A DNA stretch of 64,000 nt from Hoylesella marshii DSM 16973 = JCM 13450 (GCF_000146675.1 NZ_GL397214.1:796788-860787), one strand, 5' to 3'; positions 20,495-29,489 are shown, counted from the first letter of the stretch. The notes: generated by a model not told the origin, from the sequence alone. Program-made: numbers and translations.

Positions 20495-21220
20495 TTAATG
20501 GTTATTGCCATCCCAGCTTTTGTATTTTTCGAGGGTGGCAACTTTCTTGTATTCATGGGTTACATTCTTCAGTTCTCCATTATCACACCGATATACCGTA
20601 CCGGGAAACTTATCTATCAGATGAATATTGTGCGTGGTGATGAGGACTGTAGTACCCCGTTCACTAATACTTTTCAACAATCCAACTATATGCAAAGCCG
20701 TCTCAGGGTCGAGGTTACCTGTAGGTTCATCTGCTAATATCATTTTAGGATTATTGAGTATGGCTCTGGCAATGGCGATACGTTGCTGTTCACCCCCCGA
20801 TAATTCATGAGGTTTCTTGTTTTTCATTTCTGTCATGCCTACATCGGCTAACACGTTCTCTATTCGTTCATCTATCTTTGTTTTGTCTTTCCAGCCCGTA
20901 GCCTCTAAAACAAAACGAAGATTTTGATATACCGTTTTGTCATGCAGTAGCTGGAAGTCTTGGAAGATAATACCCGTCTCTCTTCGTAACGCAGGTATCT
21001 CCTTTCGCCTAAGAGTAGCCATGTCTTTACCCAACACTTCGGCCTTTTCCGATGTATAAATATCAAGTTCACCATACATGGTTTTGATAAGTGAGCTTTT
21101 TCCCGACCCTACTTTCCCTATGATATACGCAAATTCGCCGTCGTTTACTTGCAAGGAAACGTTCTTTAATATCTCAACATCTTCCTGGAAGATACTTACA
21201 TTCCGATAATCTATTACCAT
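20495..21220 (-). CDS. ftsE: FtsE-type ABC transporter ATPase
   Basis: A 241-residue ABC ATPase with Walker A GKVGSGKS (35-42), Q-loop IIFQDFQLL, signature LSGGEQQR, Walker B MILADEP and the H-loop LITTHN. The overall pattern, including LRRKEIPALRRETGIIFQDF, matches FtsE, which with FtsX controls peptidoglycan hydrolysis at the divider. No ftsX is adjacent; the next gene on the same strand is lysC. The promoter probably lies at 21281-21288. Confidence 0.85.
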   Translation of the reverse strand: MVIDYRNVSIFQEDVEILKNVSLQVNDGEFAYIIGKVGSGKSSLIKTMYGELDIYTSEKAEVLGKDMATLRRKEIPALRRETGIIFQDFQLLHDKTVYQNLRFVLEATGWKDKTKIDERIENVLADVGMTEMKNKKPHELSGGEQQRIAIARAILNNPKMILADEPTGNLDPETALHIVGLLKSISERGTTVLITTHNIHLIDKFPGTVYRCDNGELKNVTHEYKKVATLEKYKSWDGNNH

Positions 21221-21280
21221 TTTTTGAATCTATAACCAATTTCTGATAGTCGGCCGATTGATTTCAACCTAAGCCTCTTG

Positions 21281-21288
21281 CAAAGGTA
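21281..21288 (-). promoter_or_regulatory. Minus-strand -7 box upstream of ftsE
   Basis: TACCTTTG on the minus strand, 60 bases before the ftsE start codon. No good TTTG box at the expected distance. Confidence 0.5.
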
Positions 21289-21358
21289 TAAAAAACTTTC
21301 ATAATTATCCGTGGCGCTATATAAATTAATTCCTCATAAGAAATAAAGTCTCAATAAA

Positions 21359-21390
21359 TTTGGCTGATTGTCCTAAAATCCATACCTTTG
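21359..21390 (+). promoter_or_regulatory. Promoter of infC-rpmI-rplT
   Basis: TTTG at 21359-21362 and TACCTTTG at 21383-21390, 20 bases apart, 25 bases upstream of infC. It diverges from the ftsE promoter. Confidence 0.75.
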
Positions 21391-21415
21391 CATCCGTTTA
21401 TCATGAAATAGTTGA

Positions 21416-22099
21416 ATGAAGAATGACAGAATGACAAATCAGTACCGTGTGAACGAACAGATTCATGTACGGGAAGTTCGTATTGTAGGAGAAGACGGTT
21501 CAACAGTTGTCCCTACACGCCAAGCTCTTGATATGGCGCGTCAGCAGGGGGTTGACCTCGTGGAAATTTCTCCGAATGCACAACCACCCGTTTGTCGCAT
21601 CATTGACTATTCCAAGTTCCTCTATCAACAGAAAAAGAAAGCTAAGGAACTGAAAGCTAAGCAAGTAAAAGTAGAAGTCAAAGAGATTCGTTTCGGTCCT
21701 CAAACTGATGACCATGACTATAATTTCAAGTTAAAACATGCCAAGGAATTCCTCGAAGATGGTAATAAAGTAAGAGCATACGTATTCTTTCGTGGTCGCT
21801 CCATTCTTTTCAAAGAACAAGGTGAGGTCTTGTTACTCCGCTTTGCAAACGATTTGGAAGAATATGGCAAGGTAGAACAGATGCCGCGCTTGGAAGGTAA
21901 AAAGATGTTTCTCTTCATTGCTCCTAAGAAAGCCGGTGTTGCGAAAAAGAGCCAGCAGAAATTAGACCGTGAGAAGAGAAATGCTGAGACCATGAGTGGA
22001 GAAAATACTGTGCAAAAAGAGGGAACTTCTGACAATGGAGGACTTTTTGCTAATGCCAAGAATGGCGAAGATGTTCTGAAAAAACTACAAGGCGAATAA
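21416..22099 (+). CDS. infC: Translation initiation factor IF-3
   Basis: A 227-residue protein that keeps ribosomal subunits apart and checks the initiator tRNA. The N-domain has [20 protein letters not shown] and the C-domain has [20 protein letters not shown]. It ends with an about 45-residue charged C-terminal extension beyond the normal end (APKKAG onward), unlike E. coli IF-3 (180 residues). Here the start appears to be ATG, not the rare ATT that drives infC autoregulation in E. coli. It heads the operon with rpmI and rplT. Confidence 0.93.
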   Translation: MKNDRMTNQYRVNEQIHVREVRIVGEDGSTVVPTRQALDMARQQGVDLVEISPNAQPPVCRIIDYSKFLYQQKKKAKELKAKQVKVEVKEIRFGPQTDDHDYNFKLKHAKEFLEDGNKVRAYVFFRGRSILFKEQGEVLLLRFANDLEEYGKVEQMPRLEGKKMFLFIAPKKAGVAKKSQQKLDREKRNAETMSGENTVQKEGTSDNGGLFANAKNGEDVLKKLQGE

Positions 22100-22167
22100 A
22101 AAAAGACATGCGTAACGCTCGGTATATGCGTTGCCATGGTATATAATAACAATTAAAATTTAAAACA

Positions 22168-22365
22168 ATGCCAAAACAAAAGACAAACTCCGGTGCAAAG
22201 AAGAGATTTCATTTCACCGGTACAGGAAAAGTAAAGAGACATCGTGCTTTCCACAGTCACATTCTGACTAAGAAGACCAAGAAACAGAAAAGAAACCTGA
22301 CTCACCAGACGATTGTTGATCAGGCAAACATGAAGCAGGTACGTGACTTGCTGTGTCTTCGTTAA
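22168..22365 (+). CDS. rpmI: 50S ribosomal protein L35
   Basis: A 65-residue basic protein ([20 protein letters not shown]) with the usual L35 composition and length. Second gene of the conserved infC-rpmI-rplT operon; the 68-base gap from infC holds no obvious gene. Confidence 0.96.
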   Translation: MPKQKTNSGAKKRFHFTGTGKVKRHRAFHSHILTKKTKKQKRNLTHQTIVDQANMKQVRDLLCLR

Positions 22366-22398
22366 ATCCATTGTCTCACATTTTAAAGTAAGAAAATT

Positions 22399-22743
22399 AT
22401 GCCAAGATCAGTCAATCATGTTGCTTCAAGAGCAAAGAGAAAAAGAATATTAAAGCTGACCCGTGGTTACTACGGTGCCAGAAAGAATGTTTGGACAGTA
22501 GCCAAGAATACTTGGGAGAAAGGCCTTACGTATGCTTATCGCGACAGACGTTTAAAGAAACGCAATTTCCGTGCACTTTGGATACAACGTATCAATGCTG
22601 CCGCCCGCATGGAAGACATGAGCTATTCCACGTTGATGGGTGCACTCCACAAAGCCGGCATTGAAATTAACCGTAAGGTTCTTGCCGACCTGGCCGTAAA
22701 TAACCCTCAGGCCTTTAAAGCTATTGTGGATAAAGTGAAATAA
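22399..22743 (+). CDS. rplT: 50S ribosomal protein L20
   Basis: A 114-residue 23S rRNA-binding assembly protein ([40 protein letters not shown]). Last gene of the operon, followed by a strong terminator. In other bacteria L20 represses its own operon; I see no obvious leader mimic here. Confidence 0.96.
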   Translation: MPRSVNHVASRAKRKRILKLTRGYYGARKNVWTVAKNTWEKGLTYAYRDRRLKKRNFRALWIQRINAAARMEDMSYSTLMGALHKAGIEINRKVLADLAVNNPQAFKAIVDKVK

Positions 22744-22815
22744 GTAAACTCTTTTTTTGCTTCCAAAGAGAAAAGATGAAGTAGTTTTTACTACTGCTCA
22801 TTGAATCAGTGGTAT

Positions 22816-22864
22816 GATAAAGCCCTCTTGAAAGTCTACATCCGACTATCAAGAGGGCTTTATC
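22816..22864. terminator. Terminator after rplT
   Basis: A perfect 16-bp inverted repeat: GATAAAGCCCTCTTGA at 22816-22831 and TCAAGAGGGCTTTATC at 22849-22864. The T-tract after it is weak but the stem is strong in both directions. Confidence 0.7.
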
Positions 22865-22888
22865 GTGGGACAGTTTTCCTAACTTATT

Positions 22889-22969
22889 ACGCGAGTTCGG
22901 GATAAAGTTATCCAAACCGTAAGTCCCAAAGAGGCTATTGGATGAGATTTTCTTATCGCGAACTCGCGC
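22889..22969. repeat. Inverted-repeat (MITE-like) element, short form, copy 2
   Basis: About 81 bp with ends ACGCGAGTTCGGGATAA and TTATCGCGAACTCGCGC. The inner part (CCAAAGAGGCTATTGGATG) matches copy 3 and the long form at 13931. It is non-coding and can fold into one long hairpin. Confidence 0.8.
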
Positions 22970-23061
22970 AACTACTTGGAAGCCGGAAAAAGCTCTCAAA
23001 ACGGATTTCCAACTACTTGGAAGCCGTCTGAATGCTCAAAACAGAACGATAAAGAACGTTT
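22970..23061. repeat. Two 41-bp repeats with a hairpin
   Basis: AACTACTTGGAAGCCG starts at 22970 and again at 23011, a period of 41 bases, with GCTC(T)CAAAAC also repeated. The second unit has a perfect TTCCAA-CTAC-TTGGAA hairpin at 23007-23022; the first has lost its left arm at the junction with the neighbouring inverted-repeat element. Confidence 0.75.
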
Positions 23062-23071
23062 ACATACACAT

Positions 23072-23151
23072 ACGCGAGTTCGGGATAAGGCTATCGGACT
23101 GTAAGCCTCTTTGGGGCTATTAGATGAGATTCTCTTATCCCGAACTCGCGT
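23072..23151. repeat. Inverted-repeat (MITE-like) element, short form, copy 3
   Basis: An 80-bp element with terminal repeats ACGCGAGTTCGGGATAAG and CTTATCCCGAACTCGCGT, only three bases from the pyk stop codon. Its reverse complement matches both arms of the long form at 13931-14133 but lacks the centre. Confidence 0.85.
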
Positions 23152-23154
23152 AAC

Positions 23155-24603
23155 TTATTCTACCGATGTACAAGGCAAGTGGTGGGTGTAGAGTTTGTTG
23201 AATATCTCTTTCACCTTGTTGATTTCGAGAAACGTGGTGCCCGGTCCGTTGCCAATGGTACCGCTTAGATAGGCAATCTTATCGTCGTTGCCCACATAAC
23301 CTTTTTGTTTCAGCATGCGAACGGCAGCCACTAACATATCGTGAGAGCTGAGATGAGCTTTTTGATAAACGGATATAACGCCATAGCTGAGGTTGAGTTC
23401 GCGTTGCAGCTTCTCTTTATAGCAGATGGCCAACACGGGATTGGGACCTCGGAAGGCAGCCAGGTTGCGGGCAGTACGACCCGTTTCGCTGTCAGTAATG
23501 ATGCCTTTCACGCCCAATATCTCTGTGGCTTCGATAGCACTCTTGGCCAGGAACTCGCGTTGGTCGTCACGGTTCGTAAGCGGCACTTCTATATCGTTCT
23601 CGTGCAGCTTATCGCATTCCGCTTGTTCTGCAATGGCGGCCATGGTGCGCACAGCTTCCAATGGATATTTTCCAGAGGCCGTTTCACCACTCAGCATAAG
23701 TGCGTCGGTGCGATAATAGATAGCGTTGGCGATGTCGGTCACTTCGGCACGCGTGGGGCGCGGATTATCAATCATTGTGTGGAGCATCTGTGTAGCCACG
23801 ATAACAGGCTTCTTGGCTTTTACGCACTTGCGAATGATGTTGCGTTGTATGCCCGGAATCTTTTCGATAGGCACCTCAATGCCCAAGTCGCCGCGAGCTA
23901 TCATGATGCCGTAGGAGGCTTCTATGATTTCGTCGATATTGTCTACGCCTTCTTGATTTTCAATTTTCGATATGATTTTGATATCGCTGTGATGTTCGTC
24001 AAGAATCTTCTGCACGGCTAGCACGTCGTTTTTCGAGCGTACGAATGAGTGAGCGATAAAATCGATGTCTTGGTCAATGGCCAGCAGGATGTTGCGGCGG
24101 TCTTTCTCCGTGAGTGCCGGCAGATCGATATGTTCTCCGGGCACGTTCACACTCTTGTGAGCGCCGAGCACACCATCGTTTTGTACCTCGGCCACAATGC
24201 TGTCGTCTTCGAGTGCCGTAATCTTCATGTCGATGGCACCATCGTCGAAAAGTATATCGTCGCCCACGCGTACATCTTCCACAAATTGCGGATAAGATAC
24301 GTTGATGACGTCGTGCTCTGTCTCGTTGTCAGGATGTCCATAGATACGCACCGTCTCACCCGTCTTGTACCGGATGGGAGCTTTCAGTCCCGTGGTTCTT
24401 ACCTCAGGTCCTTTCGTGTCGATGAGTATGCCGATATGGGGCGATACGGCACGGGTGTTGCGGATGATGGTTTTCAATCCTTCTTCGGTGGCGTGCGCCG
24501 TATTCATCCTTACCACATTCATGCCGGCGAGGAAGAGACTGCGTATGAACTCTACGTCGCAGCGGCGGTCGCTGATAGACGCTACAATCTTTGTCTGTTT
24601 CAT
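23155..24603 (-). CDS. pyk: Pyruvate kinase
   Basis: A 482-residue glycolytic enzyme making ATP and pyruvate from phosphoenolpyruvate. Conserved parts are TKIVASISDRRCDVEFI, VVRMNTAHA, IGILIDTKGPEVRTTG, the catalytic loop KIISKIENQEGVDNIDEII with MIARGDLGIEVP, and ATQMLHTMI, then PTRAEVTDIANAIY. Its C-terminal regulatory domain is present. It is a single-gene unit with a -7 promoter box at 24668-24675 and lies next to the left end of mobile element 1. Confidence 0.95.
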   Translation of the reverse strand: MKQTKIVASISDRRCDVEFIRSLFLAGMNVVRMNTAHATEEGLKTIIRNTRAVSPHIGILIDTKGPEVRTTGLKAPIRYKTGETVRIYGHPDNETEHDVINVSYPQFVEDVRVGDDILFDDGAIDMKITALEDDSIVAEVQNDGVLGAHKSVNVPGEHIDLPALTEKDRRNILLAIDQDIDFIAHSFVRSKNDVLAVQKILDEHHSDIKIISKIENQEGVDNIDEIIEASYGIMIARGDLGIEVPIEKIPGIQRNIIRKCVKAKKPVIVATQMLHTMIDNPRPTRAEVTDIANAIYYRTDALMLSGETASGKYPLEAVRTMAAIAEQAECDKLHENDIEVPLTNRDDQREFLAKSAIEATEILGVKGIITDSETGRTARNLAAFRGPNPVLAICYKEKLQRELNLSYGVISVYQKAHLSSHDMLVAAVRMLKQKGYVGNDDKIAYLSGTIGNGPGTTFLEINKVKEIFNKLYTHHLPCTSVE

Positions 24604-24667
24604 ATTGAATGTTGTTTTATCCTGTTTGTTATATATATGCTGAACTGATGTCCTATCGAAAGTGTGG

Positions 24668-24675
24668 CAAAAGTA
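24668..24675 (-). promoter_or_regulatory. Minus-strand -7 box upstream of pyk
   Basis: TACTTTTG on the minus strand, 65 bases before the pyk start. The -33 box is not clear. Confidence 0.5.
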
Positions 24676-24871
24676 CAGAAAAAAACTGAGACGATTGCAT
24701 AATGCCTTACTTTATTCGTTCCATTGGTTAAGTTTCAACCGGTCATTAGGTTGCTCATCGATGAAAAAGGTTAAAGACAGGTCACAGAAGAGTTAGAGGA
24801 CAACTACTTTTACAATAGGATTTCACCTCACAAGATATAAGGAATATCAAATTCCCTTCACGGGAGTATTA

Positions 24872-24899
24872 CTCATTATACCCGTTTTTGTATAATGAG
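24872..24899. repeat. Perfect inverted repeat near the element 1 left end
   Basis: CTCATTATAC (24872-24881) and GTATAATGAG (24890-24899), a 10-bp perfect stem with an 8-base loop containing a T-run. It could be a terminator or a recombinase-binding site beside the candidate attachment repeat at 24925. Confidence 0.6.
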
Positions 24900-24924
24900 T
24901 TATACCCAACTATATAAATACCAG

Positions 24925-24938
24925 CATCTACTCCTACT
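24925..24938 (+). other. Candidate attL of element 1
   Basis: CATCTACTCCTACT, identical and in the same orientation as 33447-33460. The element interior lies to the right. Identity stops at the edges of the 14 bases, as expected for a crossover core. Confidence 0.5.
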
Positions 24939-25056
24939 AAAAGTTCTGCTCGGAGTTAATTGCCTGAAATTCAATGCAATTTTGCATTATTCGGCTTGTA
25001 TGGGTAACGATTTAGAAATGAGCGGAGTGCATTGAGGTACATTGTTTTGAATAGCC

Positions 25057-25118
25057 AAAGAACGCTCACTATTTCACTTGCAAAGGTACATATTTGCGAG
25101 GGAAAGTGAGCGTTCTTT
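25057..25118 (-). promoter_or_regulatory. Inverted repeat enclosing a promoter, downstream of mobV (copy 1)
   Basis: AAAGAACGCTCAC (25057-25069) and GTGAGCGTTCTTT (25106-25118) are a perfect 13-bp inverted repeat enclosing a minus-strand TACCTTTG at 25081-25088. The same structure lies downstream of the second mobV gene and of its 3' remnant at 50.8 kb. An operator-controlled promoter or an element-end site are both possible. Confidence 0.65.
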
Positions 25119-25190
25119 CTTGAATTTCTTCTTAAAAAGTTTTTATGGGACAGAAACACAACGATGAAAGGAAAAAGCGTGTCTATTCAA

Positions 25191-26447
25191 TTACAGTCGT
25201 TGCGAACGGTTGCGATTGATAAGCTGTCTCCATTTCTGCTCGCACCAATTGGTAATGGGAAGCCCGTTGATGGTGAGGAGCGGTCGTTTCTTCTCATCCT
25301 TGATGATACGGATTTCGCTATCCTCTTCCGTAAACTCTCTCTTGTACAGCCCCGAATAGGTTTTAGCCGTTCCTCGCTGGGGAGTTTCCGTGCGATACAT
25401 CTCCGCTATCCTGTCGTCAGAGAAACCCATCTTTCGGAGCATCAGACGGATATTCAAAAGCTGGTAGAAACCACTGAAGAAGCGTTTTATCCAATTCCGC
25501 TCTTCCTCGTAAACTTGCACAGTCTCTTTCAATTCGGCAATGGCTCTGTCCCTTCCCTTGACCGTGTCTTGCAAGAGAACGACCTCCTTTCGGATTTCAT
25601 TCTTCTCCTTTTCTGAAAGATACTGCTGCCGTTCGGCTTCCTGCTCTAAGTCTTCTATGCGTTTCTCTGCCTTGTCGAGTTCGGAGTTGCCAAAGAGGGA
25701 GTACAGCGTGCCTTTCATACGGAGCTTGCCTGCCTGCTTCTCCAGCTCCTTTATCTTGGCTGTGAGTTCTGCTTCTTGGACTTTCTTCTCTTTCGTGGAT
25801 TTGAGAATTTCCTTGTAATACTCCATCGTAGTGCGGTGCTTGGCTTCCGAGCCGTGCACTCCCCGTTCCAATCCGAACCGTTGCACTCGCTTGGCATAGT
25901 CCGTCTGATACTGCTCCAGTTTCTTGGGCGTAAGCACATCATCGGCACAAAGTCGGACTTTGTTTTTCTTCGTCTTGTACTTCCGCTTCCCATTCTCGGC
26001 TTCCTCTTTGGCTTTCCGTCTTTCACCCGTGACAATCGGAACGACTGTGGCGTGAATATGGGGAGTATCCTCGTCTGCGTGCAGAGTGGCAGCAACTACG
26101 TTGTCCGCCCCAAAAGTGGAACGAAGCCAATCCATCAATTCATCACACCATTCGTACAGGCGTCCTTCCTGCTCTATACGAGCCATATCCTCCAGTGAAC
26201 TCGACAGGATAAAGCGCAGGGCTTTGACTTGGTTCTTTGCAACCTTTCGGTAGATACCGGCCGTGGCGATACGATGCTCTATCGCTTCGCTACGGTTGGT
26301 CACATTTGCAGGGAATTGCACCAATTCCCTGTTCAGGTGTGTGCGAGAAGGATCGACGTTACTCGGGGTATATGTCCGTGCTATATGAGCGGTATTTCCC
26401 GAGTCGTTGCTTCTCGCCTTGTCTATATGTAATACGGCGTAGCCCAT
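25191..26447 (-). CDS. MobV-family relaxase
   Basis: A 418-residue mobilization protein that nicks and leads transfer of the element's DNA strand at oriT. The N-terminal half is the Pre/MobV domain, with the metal-binding motif HADEDTPHIHATVVP at about residue 123. The C-terminal half is a long coiled coil (roughly 215-315) followed by a conserved tail (LTINGLPITNWCEQKWRQL). It is closely similar over its full length to the relaxase at 45370-46626. An oriT-like repeat lies just upstream of the start. It acts in trans with conjugation machinery supplied by another element (family knowledge). Confidence 0.9.
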   Translation of the reverse strand: MGYAVLHIDKARSNDSGNTAHIARTYTPSNVDPSRTHLNRELVQFPANVTNRSEAIEHRIATAGIYRKVAKNQVKALRFILSSSLEDMARIEQEGRLYEWCDELMDWLRSTFGADNVVAATLHADEDTPHIHATVVPIVTGERRKAKEEAENGKRKYKTKKNKVRLCADDVLTPKKLEQYQTDYAKRVQRFGLERGVHGSEAKHRTTMEYYKEILKSTKEKKVQEAELTAKIKELEKQAGKLRMKGTLYSLFGNSELDKAEKRIEDLEQEAERQQYLSEKEKNEIRKEVVLLQDTVKGRDRAIAELKETVQVYEEERNWIKRFFSGFYQLLNIRLMLRKMGFSDDRIAEMYRTETPQRGTAKTYSGLYKREFTEEDSEIRIIKDEKKRPLLTINGLPITNWCEQKWRQLINRNRSQRL

Positions 26448-26776
26448 TGTTTGAAGATTGATTTAGGGGTATCCAAAGGGGCGAAGTCCCTTGGCTCAGG
26501 AGGGTATTTTTAGCGATAACGGAGTGCAGCGTGAAGAAAATACCCTAATGAGCTATGGCATTTCTTGAAATGACCTTTCCGCAGCATCTCTTTCACTTTC
26601 GTTACCTGCTGCATTCTGTGAATGCCTGCACGCTTTGTTTCTAAGTTGGCTCTGCAAACTTGCGGTTCTGAGGAACTGCCGTAGCTATCGAAACAAAGCC
26701 GTTTATTCGCATACATTTTATTTCCTGCATCTTTGAATACCTGATGATAGAATAATGTTGTTTGCTCTGTTTTGCC
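26448..26776 (-). other. Candidate oriT region between mobV and the Toprim gene
   Basis: An inverted repeat CCAAAGGGG (26473-26481) and CCCTTGG (26488-26494), followed by CTCAGGAGGG, lies just upstream of mobV. The matching place in element 2 (45322-45343) has the same repeat and CCCTCCTGAG. Conservation of a palindrome next to a relaxase start fits an origin of transfer. A 68-residue minus-strand frame (26510-26716) shares only short runs such as NLETK with the frame at 45048-45263, so it may be a decayed or non-coding relative. Confidence 0.55.
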
Positions 26777-27706
26777 TTATCGTCCAAGTCCTCGTTTACG
26801 AGGTGGTATCACCTGTTTTTGCCCTGTTCTTTGGGCAACGTGGTACTCATTGAGGTCTTTGCATCGAGCATAGTGTCGGCTCATATCCTCCACGTTGATA
26901 CCTGCCGATTGGATAACTTGAAGAGCCTGTCGTCCTGCTTGGTCGTTGTCGAAGAAAGCCCGAACGGAATCGATACCTTTCTCGTGGAGGTAGGCGATGG
27001 CTCTATGGATATTGCTCACGGAGTTCAGAACGATGGAAGGCGAAATGGGTTCTTCCCTTTTCATCGTGAGATGGGAAAGAAAGTCCATAAAGCCCTCGAA
27101 GAGACAGGGCGTTTCAGAAGTACTCTCTTGAATGAGGCTTATATCCTTTGGTGCTATTGTGCCTTTGAACTTCTTGTCATCTCGGAGTTCGTACCCTCCT
27201 GCACGATTGGCAAAGCCGATGGCGGAGTATTCACGTCCTCCTACTTCGTAGCGAACGTGACGGAGATAAGGGCTTGCCGTGACAAGGTCTATCCCCCGTA
27301 CCTCTCGGAGATAGCTTTGTAGAGGCAGGGGTAATTCTTCGCTGATGGAGAGAATGCGCCTTGTACTTGTAGAATTGGTCGTGAAAGCGGTTGTTTCACG
27401 ATGAAAGGACGAGGAAATAAAACATTCCTCTTTACCTTCGGCAAGATGTGCCATTGCTTCGTAGGCATTGCATCCTTGCATCCGCACCACGAGGTCGATG
27501 ATGCTTCCGCCTTGGCTTGTCCCATAGTCGTGCCACAAGTTTTGCCGAAAGTCCACTTTCAAGCTGGCGTTGGGGTCTTCTCGGTAGGGGGCGTGATAGA
27601 GGGCGTATCCGTTGTAACGCTTGGCAGGCTCGATACCACAGGCGTGCAGATAGTCGGCTATCGGTATTGCCTTGATAGTGGGGAGGTCGTAATATCTTGA
27701 TTTCAT
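26777..27706 (-). CDS. Toprim-domain (primase-like) mobilization protein
   Basis: A 309-residue protein, full-length relative of the one at 44106-45038. The N-terminus resembles the CHC2 zinc-binding domain of DnaG (IPIADYLHACGIEP; ALYHAPYREDPNASLKVD; LWHDYGTSQGGSIIDLV), but the usual cysteine/histidine ligands are mostly missing. The C-terminal half is a Toprim domain (EGFMDFLSHL for the glutamate and VRAFFDNDQAGRQAL for the DxD-like motif). It probably primes replication of the transferred strand. It reads in the same direction as mobV. Confidence 0.8.
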   Translation of the reverse strand: MKSRYYDLPTIKAIPIADYLHACGIEPAKRYNGYALYHAPYREDPNASLKVDFRQNLWHDYGTSQGGSIIDLVVRMQGCNAYEAMAHLAEGKEECFISSSFHRETTAFTTNSTSTRRILSISEELPLPLQSYLREVRGIDLVTASPYLRHVRYEVGGREYSAIGFANRAGGYELRDDKKFKGTIAPKDISLIQESTSETPCLFEGFMDFLSHLTMKREEPISPSIVLNSVSNIHRAIAYLHEKGIDSVRAFFDNDQAGRQALQVIQSAGINVEDMSRHYARCKDLNEYHVAQRTGQKQVIPPRKRGLGR

Positions 27707-28349
27707 AAGTTGATTCGATGATTATTGTGTGAATAAAAAGTGGATTCAAACGGTGAAAGGGAAAGGCTGTCGACTCATGGAGGACGAGCCTTGTCGCACT
27801 TCTCGGTAGAGAAATAGCAAAAAGCCATTCCTCGCTTTTTCTCTTTCACTGTATATCTCCTTTCACAGTGAAAGAAGAAAGTATCTATGGCATTTTTCGT
27901 TTGCTTGTTTCTTTTCATTGTTAGTACTTCTTCTGTTTGCTTGATTTTGGACTTTCACCCGAAAAAGGATGCTGAAACCAAGTTAGAAAGCCGAACCTAT
28001 ACCGCCAAGGTTTACGAGGCTGTTGCTTCGAGGTACAGAAGAATGCTCCGAAAATGGACGGCACAAACGGGAAAAATTGGGACAAAAACGCTCAAAAGAA
28101 GAGAACCAAAAGTAGGACGGCTCGGAAAGCGACTTCTTCGGATTGCCAAAGCCTGCATACTTTTTCTTCGAGGAAGAAAGGAGCGTCTGTTTTCACTGAT
28201 AAGAGAGCCACTTCATACCGTATCGAAGCCACAAGTACGCACTTAGAGATAAGTGGGTGAATTAGGCAATTCATGTTTGTATATTTGCCTGCGACTTCCT
28301 TGTATTTCCCTTGATTTCATCAGGTCTGGTAACAAGGATTTCGCCTGCG
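27707..28349. other. Intergenic region where element 2 carries vapE
   Basis: In element 2 the matching interval holds vapE; no remnant of it is visible here. There is a perfect 10-bp inverted repeat, CTTTCACTGT (27843-27852) and ACAGTGAAAG (27865-27874). A 119-residue + frame at 27887-28246 begins with a hydrophobic stretch and continues as arginine/lysine-rich sequence with no recognisable domain; it may not be a gene. Confidence 0.45.
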
Positions 28350-28357
28350 TACATTTG
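28350..28357 (+). promoter_or_regulatory. -7 box for the HTH gene pair
   Basis: TACATTTG, 40 bases upstream of the first HTH gene. Confidence 0.45.
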
Positions 28358-28397
28358 CATCCAACGAAGTAAAAATGACAATTAAAACGATATTGAT

Positions 28398-28676
28398 ATG
28401 AGATTTACCGCTATCGACACCTCCGCTTGGGAGGAACTAAAAAAGAGCATCGAAGAGTTGGCTCTTTGTATGAGAGAACAATTCGGCACGAAGCCCGAAG
28501 TCCTCGACCTGTTGCACAACGGGGACGTTTGCCGAATCCTGAACATCAGCAAACGAACGCTCCAGCATTATCGGGATACTTCCGTATTGCCCTTCATTCA
28601 AATCGGGCATAAGTGCTACTACAAACGAGAGGATGTGGAAGCACTCCTCGAAAAGTCGAACCGAAAAATACAATGA
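28398..28676 (+). CDS. Excisionase-like HTH protein
   Basis: A 92-residue protein. Residues about 42-85 form a MerR-like winged helix (GDVCRILNISKRTLQHYRDT, then IQIGHKCYYKREDVEALL), the HTH_17/excisionase type. Proteins of this type bind element DNA and control integrase direction or transfer genes. The N-terminus MRFTAIDTSAWEELK is shared with the copy at 41830-42105. Its stop overlaps an ATG of the next HTH frame (ATGA at 28673). Confidence 0.8.
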   Translation: MRFTAIDTSAWEELKKSIEELALCMREQFGTKPEVLDLLHNGDVCRILNISKRTLQHYRDTSVLPFIQIGHKCYYKREDVEALLEKSNRKIQ

Positions 28677-28678
28677 CT

Positions 28679-28966
28679 ATGGAACACGAAATCATAAATA
28701 AAGAAACGCCCGAAATGAAACAACTCATCTCAGGCATTAAGGAAGTAAGCAAACGCCTTCGGGAGATTGCCCAAACGCACCGTCCGCTCTTCGGGGGAGA
28801 AATCTATCTCACGGGGCGAGAGGTCTGCGAACGGCTTTTCATCAGCCCCCGCACCTTACAGGACTATCGGGACAAGGGCATTATCCCCTACACCCAAATC
28901 GCAGGGAAAATCCTCTATCGACTATCCGACATCAATCGACTGCTACAAGAGAACTATCGGAAATAA
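28679..28966 (+). CDS. Second excisionase-like HTH protein
   Basis: A 95-residue protein with an HTH_17-type domain (GREVCERLFISPRTLQDYRDKG, in pieces GREVCERLFIS and PRTLQDYRD; IAGKILYRLSDINRLL). The ATG at 28679 gives MEHEIINKETPEMKQLISGI, which aligns with the start of its relative at 41821 (MEYETISKETPEMKQLI); an in-frame ATG at 28673 that overlaps the previous stop is also possible. The two HTH proteins are found as a pair in both elements, so they probably act together. Confidence 0.8.
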   Translation: MEHEIINKETPEMKQLISGIKEVSKRLREIAQTHRPLFGGEIYLTGREVCERLFISPRTLQDYRDKGIIPYTQIAGKILYRLSDINRLLQENYRK

Positions 28967-29023
28967 AGCATTTGTAAGAGATATTTTCTTACTGTTCTAT
29001 TCGTCTTTCTCGCTATGAATGAG

Positions 29024-29031
29024 TAACTTTG
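29024..29031 (+). promoter_or_regulatory. -7 box before the cargo genes of element 1
   Basis: TAACTTTG, 25 bases upstream of the VOC-family gene; it probably drives the cargo cluster. Confidence 0.5.
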
Positions 29032-29056
29032 TGGCGGATTAAATAATGTACAACTT

Positions 29057-29476
29057 ATGAGACAGAAACTCACTTTAATCACATTGGGAGTAAAAGACTT
29101 TCAAAAGGCATTGGCTTTCTACGAGGGCTTAGGCTGGAAGAAATCGCAACAAAGCCAGGAAGCCTACGCATTGTTCCCTTTGGGTGGGATAGTTTTAGGA
29201 TTATATCCACTGCAAGAATTGGGAAAAGACACAACGCTGAATTATCAGCAGGCGTCCTTTTCGGGCATGACAATCAGCTATAATGCCACATCGGAGGAAG
29301 AAGTCAATGCAGTGATGCAGGAAGCCGAACGGCTCGGGGCAACCATTGTGAAGCCTGCGCAGAAAGTGTTTTGGGGCGGTTACAGTGGCTATTTTAAGGA
29401 TTTAGACGGCTATGTGTTCGAGGTTGCCTACAATCCTTTTTGGCAGATTGACAACGAGGGAAACCTTGTTATATAG
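29057..29476 (+). CDS. VOC-family (glyoxalase/dioxygenase fold) protein
   Basis: A 139-residue protein with two VOC half-modules: ITLGVKDFQKALAFYEGLGW at the N-terminus and KDLDGYVFEVAYNPFW at the C-terminus. The glutamate in GYVFEVAYNP is a typical metal ligand of the fold. Substrate cannot be told: glyoxalases, dioxygenases and resistance proteins share it. It is the first gene of a cargo cluster of small cytosolic proteins in element 1. Confidence 0.8.
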   Translation: MRQKLTLITLGVKDFQKALAFYEGLGWKKSQQSQEAYALFPLGGIVLGLYPLQELGKDTTLNYQQASFSGMTISYNATSEEEVNAVMQEAERLGATIVKPAQKVFWGGYSGYFKDLDGYVFEVAYNPFWQIDNEGNLVI

Positions 29477-29489
29477 TTCGTCAGATGCA

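Noticed and set aside
27887..28246. A 119-residue protein gene between the Toprim and HTH genes
   Set aside because: Composition is a hydrophobic start followed by basic sequence with no domain, and no relative was found in element 2.
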